Positions 14,535 to 21,366 of a DNA stretch of 25,364 nt are shown piece by piece. The notes under the pieces are model-generated. The model did no database searches, had not been told where the DNA came from, and saw only the letters and a list, made by a program, of their open reading frames with translations. A program made the position numbers and the translations under genes. Origin of the DNA: Dehalococcoidia bacterium UBA6808 (GTDB lineage Bacteria > Chloroflexota > Dehalococcoidia > GIF9 > UBA5629); contig DKFA01000115.1 in NCBI GenBank assembly GCA_002452695.1, positions 14,218-39,581 of the forward strand, in the 5' to 3' direction. The number at the start of each line of letters is the position of its first letter. Position 1 is the stretch's first letter.

Positions 14535-16040
14535 ATGGCCGGCCAGGATCATATCGAACAGCCGCGTCTGGAGAAGCTTCAAAGGCTCCTCGACCGCGGC
14601 ATAAACCCCTACCCGCATAAGTTCCACCGCACGCACGCCAATGCAGAGGCGGCGGAACATTATGCTGAGCTGGCTGCCTCTGAAACCAATACAACGCCAA
14701 CCGAAATCAAGCTGGCCGGACGCGTTACCGCCATGCGCTTTATGGGCAAGATGGCCTTTTTTGATATTCGCGATGGCTCGGGCAAAATGCAGTTGCTCCT
14801 GCGCCGCGATACGTTAGGCGATGAGAAATACGAGATTTTGCGCGATATAGACCTGGGCGATTTCCTGGGGGCCAGGGGCTTTCTATTCAAGACCAGATCA
14901 GGCGAAATCACCCTCGAAGCCGTTGAATATACCATCCTCGCCAAGGCCCTTCTGCCTCTGCCGGAAAAATGGCATGGCCTGGTGGATGTGGAGAAGCGGT
15001 ACCGCCAGCGCTACCTCGACCTGATCTCAAATGAAGAGATCAAAAATCTCTTTGTCACCCGCAGCAGGATCATTAGCTGCATCCGTAATTTCATGCACTC
15101 CCGCGGGTTTATTGAAGTTGAGACGCCTGTTTTACAACCTATGTACGGCGGCGCATTGGCCAGGCCTTTTATCACACACCATCATGCTCTCGACCAGGAC
15201 CTCTATCCCCGCATTGCGCTGGAGCTCTACCTGAAGCGCCTGATCATCGGCGGTTTCGATAAGGTTTTCGAGATCGGCCGTGTCTTCCGCAACGAGGGAA
15301 TCTCCACCAGACACAATCCTGAGTTTACCATGATGGAGAGCTACGAGGCCTATGCAGACTATAACGATGTGATGGAAATGACAGAGAACCTGGTCAGCAG
15401 CGTAGCGAAGGAAGTCCTGGGCACGACCAGGGTTAGCTTCGCAGGAGATGTTATTGACTTTGCTCCACCCTGGAAAAGGCTGCCGCTCAGGCGGTCTTTG
15501 ATCGATAAATGCAACCTGGATTTCATGGATTATCCCGATGCCGGCAGCCTGCGCAGCCGCATGGAACAGATGGGCATGCAGGTCGACCCGCTAAAAGACC
15601 GTGGCCGGCTGATAGATGAACTGCTCTCGACCTACGTTGAGCCCGACCTTAAACAACCCACCTTCCTGACAGATTACCCAATCGAGATGTCGCCGCTGGC
15701 CAAAAGGCACAGGGACAATCCGGCGCTGGTGGAAAGGTTTGAAGCCTTCGTCTGCTCCATGGAAATAGCTAACTCTTTCTCGGAATTGAACGATCCCCGC
15801 GAGCAACGCGAGCGGTTTGTGCGGCAGCGTGAGATGCACGCGGCAGAAGTCGAGAGGGCCGTCGCCGCGGGCGAATTGCCCGAGATCGAGATGATAGACG
15901 ATGATTTCCTCACAGCAATGGAACACGGCATGCCGCCTGCCGGCGGCCTGGGCATGGGTATAGATCGCCTAATCATGCTGCTCACGGACAAGCAGTCCAT
16001 TCGCGAGGTCATTTTGTTCCCCCAGCTAAAAACCAGGTAA
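14535..16040 (+). CDS. lysS: Lysyl-tRNA synthetase, class II
   Basis: Charges tRNA-Lys with lysine. The protein is 501 residues, the usual length. The N-terminal OB-fold anticodon-binding domain holds LAGRVTAMRFMGKMAFFDIRD. The class II core includes YRQRYLDLI before motif 1, motif 2 as FRNEGISTRHNPEFTMME, and motif 3 as GGLGMGIDRLIMLLTDKQSIREVILFP. The ATG is 4 bases after the greA stop, with no strong ribosome-binding site of its own, so it likely depends on translation of greA. Any control at the greA leader would therefore also set lysS and probably serS output. Confidence 0.97.
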   Translation: MAGQDHIEQPRLEKLQRLLDRGINPYPHKFHRTHANAEAAEHYAELAASETNTTPTEIKLAGRVTAMRFMGKMAFFDIRDGSGKMQLLLRRDTLGDEKYEILRDIDLGDFLGARGFLFKTRSGEITLEAVEYTILAKALLPLPEKWHGLVDVEKRYRQRYLDLISNEEIKNLFVTRSRIISCIRNFMHSRGFIEVETPVLQPMYGGALARPFITHHHALDQDLYPRIALELYLKRLIIGGFDKVFEIGRVFRNEGISTRHNPEFTMMESYEAYADYNDVMEMTENLVSSVAKEVLGTTRVSFAGDVIDFAPPWKRLPLRRSLIDKCNLDFMDYPDAGSLRSRMEQMGMQVDPLKDRGRLIDELLSTYVEPDLKQPTFLTDYPIEMSPLAKRHRDNPALVERFEAFVCSMEIANSFSELNDPREQRERFVRQREMHAAEVERAVAAGELPEIEMIDDDFLTAMEHGMPPAGGLGMGIDRLIMLLTDKQSIREVILFPQLKTR

Positions 16041-16050
16041 GGGCGCCGAG

Positions 16051-17316
16051 ATGATAGATATTAAGCTTATTCGTGAAAACCCCGATATTATATACCGCGC
16101 CATGGAAAAGCGCGGCGAGGACCGTTGTTCTATCGAAGAGGTCATTGCTCTCGACAACAGCTACCGCCAACTGCTTAAAGAGGCGGAGGCGCTACGGGCC
16201 CGCCGCAACACTGTCAGCGATGAGATCGGCCGCATGAAAGGGAAACCGCCTGCAGAGTTGATCGCTGAAATGCGCCAGGTAGGCGACCGCATCAAACAAA
16301 TTGAAACGGAAGCTAACCAGATTGCCGCCGGCCTTGAAGACAAGCTGCTGCGCCTGCCAAATATCCCTGCCGATGACGTGCCGGTGGGCAGGGACGCCGC
16401 AGATAACGTTGAAGTACGCTCATGGGGCGAGCGCAGGGAGTTCAGTTTTAAACCCCTGCCCCACTGGGACCTGGCAGAGAAGCTCGGCATCATCGATTTC
16501 CAGCGTGGCGTGAAACTTTCAGGCACTCGCTTTTATGTACTGAAAGGGGCCGGAGCTGCACTGCAGCGGGCGCTGATTAACTATATGCTCGACCTGCATA
16601 TCCAGAAGCATGGGTATACAGAGATCTTCCCGCCCTTCATGGTCAAACGGGAATGCATGGTAGGTTCAAGCAACCTGCCCAAATTTGCCGATAACCTCTA
16701 TCACGATGCCGAGGAGGATTACTGGTTCATACCGACGGCGGAGGTGCCGCTGACCAATCTGCACCGCGATGAGATAATAGCGCCCGGCATGCTGCCCCTC
16801 TACTACGTCGCCCATACATCCTGTTTTCGCCGGGAAAAGATGGCAGCGGGTAAGGACACGCGAGGTATCAAACGCGGCCACCAGTTCGAAAAGGTCGAGA
16901 TATATAAATTCGTCGCCCCTGAAAACTCCGATGATGAACTGACAAGGCTGCTCAATGATGCTGAAGATATCTGCTACAACCTCGAATTGCCTTATCGTGT
17001 GATTCAGCTCTGCACAGGCGACCTGGGATTCGCAGCGGTCAAGACCTTCGATATTGAAATGTGGGCGCCCGGCTGCGAGGAATGGCTGGAAGTCAGCTCT
17101 TGCAGCAACTGCGGCGACTTCCAGGCCCGCAGGGCCAACATACGTTACCGCCCCGACAATGAGTCTAAACCCCGGCTGGTGCATACACTCAATGGTTCAG
17201 GCCTGGCCCTTCCGCGCGTTATGATCGCCATCCTCGAGAACTATCAGCAGGCCGACGGCTCCATCGCAGTCCCTGAAGCGCTGCGCCCCTACATGAACAC
17301 TGCCATCATAAAATAA
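16051..17316 (+). CDS. serS: Seryl-tRNA synthetase
   Basis: Charges tRNA-Ser, and tRNA-Sec where present, with serine. The protein is 421 residues: the N-terminal antiparallel coiled-coil arm that grips the long variable arm of the tRNA (about 25-105), then the class II core with motif 2 TSCFRREKMAAGKDTRGIKRGHQFEKVE and motif 3 LNGSGLALPRVMIAILENYQ. The ending GSIAVPEALRPYM is standard. It starts 10 bases after lysS and is the last gene of the unit; an imperfect hairpin follows directly. Confidence 0.97.
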   Translation: MIDIKLIRENPDIIYRAMEKRGEDRCSIEEVIALDNSYRQLLKEAEALRARRNTVSDEIGRMKGKPPAELIAEMRQVGDRIKQIETEANQIAAGLEDKLLRLPNIPADDVPVGRDAADNVEVRSWGERREFSFKPLPHWDLAEKLGIIDFQRGVKLSGTRFYVLKGAGAALQRALINYMLDLHIQKHGYTEIFPPFMVKRECMVGSSNLPKFADNLYHDAEEDYWFIPTAEVPLTNLHRDEIIAPGMLPLYYVAHTSCFRREKMAAGKDTRGIKRGHQFEKVEIYKFVAPENSDDELTRLLNDAEDICYNLELPYRVIQLCTGDLGFAAVKTFDIEMWAPGCEEWLEVSSCSNCGDFQARRANIRYRPDNESKPRLVHTLNGSGLALPRVMIAILENYQQADGSIAVPEALRPYMNTAIIK

Positions 17317-17337
17317 CTGAGCAGATAACTGTTTCAG
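17317..17337 (+). terminator. Weak hairpin after serS
   Basis: CTGAGCAG and CTG(T)TTCAG can form about 8 pairs (one G-T, one bulged base) around an ATAA loop directly after the serS stop. No T run follows, so it may be only a pause or 3'-end protecting structure. Confidence 0.25.
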
Positions 17338-17392
17338 AGTGCGCATTTCATCGCTGACAGGCCGATACCTGCGTCTGATTTACAGCTACACC

Positions 17393-17432
17393 TTGACATT
17401 ACTTTCAAATTCAATTTTACTATAGGTATAAT
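17393..17432 (+). promoter_or_regulatory. Promoter region of first zinc-ribbon/thioredoxin gene
   Basis: TTGACA at 17393-17398 is perfect. TATAAT at 17427-17432 is also perfect but 28 bases away. Either TACTAT (17418-17423, 19-base spacer) serves the TTGACA, or TTCAAA (17404-17409, 17-base spacer) serves the TATAAT. There may be two overlapping promoters. Confidence 0.5.
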
Positions 17433-17465
17433 ATTGAGAAATACAGGATTGAGTATTCGATAGTT

Positions 17466-19070
17466 ATGCCGCAAGCTGAATCTCCCTCGGGGCCCCGTTT
17501 CTGCCGACAGTGCGGCGCCGCTGTTCCCGAAGGCTCAGCAGTGTGCCCGCGCTGCGGTCAACGCTGGTATATGGATCGTATAGAGCAGCAGGGCGCCGAC
17601 CTCTGGCAGAAGATCATTGAGAAAAGAGCTGCCGCCGGCCTGGGTGAAGCGCCTGAAGCGCCTGTCACAGGAGAATCCAGAGAACTGCACTGCCCACACT
17701 GTATGGCTGTCTTAAAGAACCCGGTGGAGACCTGCCCTTACTGCGGCAAGAGCACAACCAGGGCCAGGATTGTGCAACCGGGCAGTGACGCTCCGGATGA
17801 ACCTGCCGCAGGCGCCGGCCAACTGAACCTGCCGCCGTCGGCCAAAGGCCTGGGGACGATTAAGGGCGCAGAGCAGCGCGCCAAAAATCTCAGCCGCAAA
17901 AGTAAAAACAAAGCCATTCGTATCGTAATCATCGCAATTATACTAGCCACTGTTCTCGTAATAGGATATCTGGCAGCCAGACAGGCAGGGATTTTGCCAG
18001 CCTCACTCGATCTTTTCAAAGAAACGAAGCAGCAGATCACTCAGCAACCTGGCAAAACAGAGATAGCCAATATCTCCGTCTCTGATATCACAGCAACCGC
18101 GGCTTCAGTCAGCTGGACTACCAACAATCCTGCTTACGGGATGGTAGTCTACGGCAAGACCATTGCTTACGGCATGACTGCGGCCTCCGATGGAGAGCAG
18201 ACATCACATAAGGTGGCCTTAAGCGGACTCGAGCCCGGCTTGACTTATCATTATGCTGTAATATGCAACGATAACAGCAACAAGGAAGTCGCCCGCAGCG
18301 CCGACCAGATATTTAATACCCCTGCGTCGGCAGCCACTGCCCCAGCCGTTAAAAACCCCCTGGTAAAGCAGTTCAAGGTAATACCAACCGATATCGGCGC
18401 CTTGGTTAACTGGACAACCGACGAGCCGTCCACCAGTCAGGTGCTGTATGGATCAGACCAGCAGTGCGGCAATTCGACTGCGCTTGATCCGAAAATGGTA
18501 ACCGAGCACTCCGTGAAACTTAGCGGCCTGACGCCCAATACCATGTATTATTACCGCATCAGATCAGCCAACAGCTCGGGCGGCATTGCACTGATGGACC
18601 CGCCCAATACCTTCAACACACTGATCACGGTACCGACCGGTTACAAAATCGGGGAAAGGGCCCCTGACCTGACCCTGCCCATCTTCAAATCACAGGAGAC
18701 GATATCGCTGCGCTCATTCAAGGGGCAAAAAGTACTGCTCACCTTCTGGGCGGTTTACTGCCCGGAGTGCGACAGGGAGCTGGCGCTGCTGCAATCATTG
18801 AAAAACAAGAACCTGCCCAATGTTAACATCATCTGCGTTTTCCTTGAGAGCAAGCCCGACGATATAGAAAAGACCATCGCCAAGTACAAAGCCGACCGGG
18901 GAGAACTGACAGTGCCGGTCGTTGTCGATATGTATAAAACGGCCGCCCACCTCTACAATGTCGACAAGCTGCCCTGCACGTTTTTCATCGACAGTGACGG
19001 GATAATACGCGATGTTGAACATGGTAATTTCAATATCGAACAGGTAGAACAGACGCTCAAGGACCTATGA
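17466..19070 (+). CDS. Zinc-ribbon, one-helix, Fn3, TlpA-like thioredoxin membrane protein (two ribbons)
   Basis: The protein has 534 residues. Two double-CxxC zinc ribbons (C13/C16/C27/C30 and C76/C79/C90/C93) lie before one membrane helix (about 150-172) flanked by Lys/Arg, so the ribbons should be cytoplasmic. Outside follow two Fn3-like domains (about 198-287 and 295-387, each with SVSWTT/LVNWTT and LSGLxPxxxYxY) and a TlpA/redoxin domain (394-534) with C432-P-E-C435, the cis-proline stretch KLPCTFFID, and a final beta strand. Between the ribbons is L46-W-Q-K-I-I-E-K-R-A-A56, shared with the fourth family member. The thioredoxin probably reduces or exchanges disulfides outside the membrane; the ribbons could bind partner proteins or nucleic acid. 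I know no characterised protein of this build. Only a weak GGA-type site precedes ATG 17466. Confidence 0.88.
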   Translation: MPQAESPSGPRFCRQCGAAVPEGSAVCPRCGQRWYMDRIEQQGADLWQKIIEKRAAAGLGEAPEAPVTGESRELHCPHCMAVLKNPVETCPYCGKSTTRARIVQPGSDAPDEPAAGAGQLNLPPSAKGLGTIKGAEQRAKNLSRKSKNKAIRIVIIAIILATVLVIGYLAARQAGILPASLDLFKETKQQITQQPGKTEIANISVSDITATAASVSWTTNNPAYGMVVYGKTIAYGMTAASDGEQTSHKVALSGLEPGLTYHYAVICNDNSNKEVARSADQIFNTPASAATAPAVKNPLVKQFKVIPTDIGALVNWTTDEPSTSQVLYGSDQQCGNSTALDPKMVTEHSVKLSGLTPNTMYYYRIRSANSSGGIALMDPPNTFNTLITVPTGYKIGERAPDLTLPIFKSQETISLRSFKGQKVLLTFWAVYCPECDRELALLQSLKNKNLPNVNIICVFLESKPDDIEKTIAKYKADRGELTVPVVVDMYKTAAHLYNVDKLPCTFFIDSDGIIRDVEHGNFNIEQVEQTLKDL

Positions 19071-19087
19071 CCTCGATTTATCAATCC

Positions 19088-19121
19088 TTGACAGTGATAC
19101 CTTCTCGTTGTAGTGTAATAT
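19088..19121 (+). promoter_or_regulatory. Possible promoter of the ribbon-helix gene
   Basis: TTGACA (19088-19093), then TAGTGT (17-base spacer, 3 of 6) or TAATAT at 19116-19121 (22-base spacer). Start ATG 19137 follows closely without a clear ribosome-binding site. Confidence 0.4.
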
Positions 19122-19136
19122 TAAGGCAGCTAATCG

Positions 19137-19769
19137 ATGGAAGCTCAATATAGATGCAAGTGCGGCAAAGCCATCTGCTCACCCTATGAGAAATGCCCCG
19201 ACTGCGGCAGCTTGGGCCCGCACAATTTCACGGGGCGAAACGCGGCAATAGCCGGATCCGCCGATATACCCCGGCTTTCACGGCACAAGGATGGCTATGC
19301 AGCGGAACTTGTTGACCGGCCGCAGCCTGCTGCCAGGCCCGAGAAGTATTCCGCACCGCCTGTGGATAACACGCCTGCCGAACCCTGGCGCTCGGGCGGC
19401 AGGGCCTTTGAAGAAGACGATTCCAGATTCCCTGCCGGCATGCGCTCCCATAGCCCCATCCTCGATCACATACGTAACCTGGAAGGCGAAGGTCAGGAAA
19501 CCAGGAAAAAGTCCCCCAGGGAAGAATCGCTTAAATACAGGGAAATAGATGAGGTGAAACCTGCATATCCCTATGACAGCGATGAAGATAAGGAGAAAAT
19601 GCAGCTCAAGCCTTCGAATAACGGCGGTATAACCTCCACCATAATCAGCATAGTCCTGGTCCTTGCGCTGGTAATCGCTGCCCTCTATGTTATCAATAAC
19701 TTCGAGGAAATCACCCAATGGCTGGCCTCACCGACCGTGCCTGAGTTTTTGAAACCGTCATCCGAATAG
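19137..19769 (+). CDS. Zinc-ribbon membrane protein without external domains
   Basis: A 210-residue member of the same set: an N-terminal ribbon with C7-x-C9 and C20-x2-C23 (C14 nearby), a charged, probably disordered linker (about 35-160), one membrane helix (about 165-187), and only about 23 residues beyond it. Fn3 and thioredoxin domains are absent. This is not a simple frameshift: the next gene begins 43 bases on with its own ribbon. The CPDCGSLGPH stretch matches CPECFSTGPH in the next protein, showing common origin. It may be a partner that assembles with the thioredoxin-bearing paralogs through the ribbon or helix (inference). The first ribbon half is CxC instead of CxxC. Confidence 0.78.
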   Translation: MEAQYRCKCGKAICSPYEKCPDCGSLGPHNFTGRNAAIAGSADIPRLSRHKDGYAAELVDRPQPAARPEKYSAPPVDNTPAEPWRSGGRAFEEDDSRFPAGMRSHSPILDHIRNLEGEGQETRKKSPREESLKYREIDEVKPAYPYDSDEDKEKMQLKPSNNGGITSTIISIVLVLALVIAALYVINNFEEITQWLASPTVPEFLKPSSE

Positions 19770-19788
19770 CGCTTAAGGTAGATTATGA

Positions 19789-19802
19789 CCTTGTTGACAA
19801 GG
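19789..19802. promoter_or_regulatory. 14-bp dyad before third family gene
   Basis: CCTTGT-TG-ACAAGG is a perfect inverted repeat with a 2-base centre, 10 bases before ATG 19813. It could be an operator, but its right half also supplies the AAGGA ribosome-binding site, so it may be chance. Confidence 0.3.
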
Positions 19803-19812
19803 AAGTTTATAC

Positions 19813-21222
19813 ATGGGTGATCCGTTCGTCTGCAACAAGTGCGGCGCACCCAGAAAATATATTAACCAGTTTTGCCCTGAATGCTTTTCAACGGGACCTC
19901 ATCTGCCTGCCCCCCGGGAAAAGAGCAGGCCTTCCCTGCCCGCTTTCAAAAAAAAGCCGCCTGAAAAGGACTACTGCAACGACGATTTCAGACCGCGCAG
20001 GCGCGATACGAACGAAAGTAAGCATACCAGGTCTGATACATTTGCCGAGGAATTCAATTACGGCAGGCCGCGCCAGGAGAAAACCTGGAATGAAAAAGAG
20101 CCAAAAAAGGTTAAGCAACCTAAGCAGTCTAAACCGAGGGCAGAACAGCCTCCCAGAGTCGAAGTTGGGGTCGAGCGTTTTGAAGAGATCTTTGTCGAAG
20201 ACGAAAGCAGGCCTGCCGGCAAATCCATTTTCGGCCGCCCGGCGCTTTTCATCGCTCTTTTTTCTGTTATCGTTGTCCTCATCGTTCTGCTGATTAGCAA
20301 CAGCCCGAATTCGGGTAGTAATACTGATAACCCCAGTACGAATTCGGGTAATGGTAACATCGCCGCTAAACCCATCACGGCAGCAGACCCGGCACAGAAC
20401 AATAAGCCTGCGACAACATCCAGCAACGCCTCCACGCCGGCGCTGACGCCAGCGGACAATCCGTCCCCACAGGCGCCTGTGACCCCTGCCATACCCATAG
20501 ACACAACTCCACCCAAACTTGCCGGCGCCCAACCCGAGATCATAACAGCCGACACGTCGGCTACACTGGCGTGGACAACGGACAAAAAATGCAAATCGAC
20601 CGTAAAATTCGGTACCGATAAGTCCGCCGTCTTTTCCGGCCCTGACGAAATCGGATTGAAGACAGATCACGCTTCATTCCTTTCTCCTCTCAGCCCGGAT
20701 ACGCTCTATTACTACAGCATCACAGCTGTCGATGAAGCCGGCAATTCGGGATTGATCGCCGAAGGCAGTTTTAGAACAGATTACCAGTCCAATTCAGCCC
20801 CCTACGTGGGAAGCAGGGCGCCCGAATTCACTCTGACCACGCTGGATGGCAACCAGGTCTCGCTCAGCCAGTACCGCGGCCAGAAAGTGGTCCTGAATTT
20901 CTGGGCCAGCTGGTGTTCCCCCTGCAAGATCGAACTGCCGCATATACAGGAGGTCTACGACAAGTTAAAGGATGGGGGTGAAGCCACCGTCATTACTGTA
21001 GCCGGCGGCGAATCAGACGAAAACGAGATCAGGGCTTTTATCAAGATGAAAGGATTCACCTTCCCGGTGCTGCTCGATTCCACCGAGAGCACCTTCAACA
21101 GGTATAACCTGACCAGCATACCCAAAACCTTTTTCCTGGATAAAAACGGGGTAATCAAGAAGGTGCAGCTTGGCATGTTCACCAGCGCCAGTGAAATTGA
21201 ATTCATGCTGACTTCCTATTGA
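19813..21222 (+). CDS. Zinc-ribbon, one-helix, Fn3, TlpA-like thioredoxin membrane protein (one ribbon)
   Basis: The protein has 469 residues. One ribbon (C7/C10/C21/C24) is followed by a long Lys/Arg/Pro-rich linker (about 30-135), a membrane helix (about 143-162), a Ser/Thr/Asn/Pro-rich external spacer (163-230), one Fn3-like domain (231-323), and a TlpA-type domain (331-469) with W367-C368-S-P-C371, NFWASWC context, and the cis-proline stretch SIPKTFFLD. The active site is the most TlpA-like of the three. ATG 19813 has AAGGA nine bases upstream. The gene is 43 bases after the ribbon-helix gene and may share its transcript. A long reverse-strand frame over the linker is a product of biased composition and is not a gene. 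Confidence 0.88.
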   Translation: MGDPFVCNKCGAPRKYINQFCPECFSTGPHLPAPREKSRPSLPAFKKKPPEKDYCNDDFRPRRRDTNESKHTRSDTFAEEFNYGRPRQEKTWNEKEPKKVKQPKQSKPRAEQPPRVEVGVERFEEIFVEDESRPAGKSIFGRPALFIALFSVIVVLIVLLISNSPNSGSNTDNPSTNSGNGNIAAKPITAADPAQNNKPATTSSNASTPALTPADNPSPQAPVTPAIPIDTTPPKLAGAQPEIITADTSATLAWTTDKKCKSTVKFGTDKSAVFSGPDEIGLKTDHASFLSPLSPDTLYYYSITAVDEAGNSGLIAEGSFRTDYQSNSAPYVGSRAPEFTLTTLDGNQVSLSQYRGQKVVLNFWASWCSPCKIELPHIQEVYDKLKDGGEATVITVAGGESDENEIRAFIKMKGFTFPVLLDSTESTFNRYNLTSIPKTFFLDKNGVIKKVQLGMFTSASEIEFMLTSY

Positions 21223-21296
21223 TCCCCATAGTGGCGGATTACAGCCGTCCATATCATCTTCAGCTTCAAATACATGACTTCATAGCCAGTTTAAAC

Positions 21297-21325
21297 TTGA
21301 CAGGTGATCTGTCTTGGCATACCTT
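21297..21325 (+). promoter_or_regulatory. Promoter of the five-ribbon gene
   Basis: TTGACA (21297-21302), a 17-base spacer and TACCTT (21320-21325); a TAATAT lies a few bases further on. The rest of the 144-base gap (21223-21366) holds nothing else I can recognise. Confidence 0.45.
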
Positions 21326-21366
21326 TAATATAGCGTTACAGGTTCGATCAATGGAAACATAATTTA

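Noticed and set aside
19794..19799. TTGACA before the third family gene as a -35 box
   Set aside because: The ATG is only 13 bases downstream, so no -10 and start would fit before it. Its AAGGA neighbour works better as a ribosome-binding site.
19888..20670. Long reverse-strand frame of 260 codons opposite the third ribbon-thioredoxin gene
   Set aside because: It lies wholly inside a well-supported gene, has an Arg/Gly/Cys-heavy composition typical of antisense frames, and shows no ribosome-binding site or domain.
21338..21352. GGTTCGATC resembling a tRNA T-loop
   Set aside because: No acceptor stem, anticodon arm or CCA-proximal pairing is found around it.
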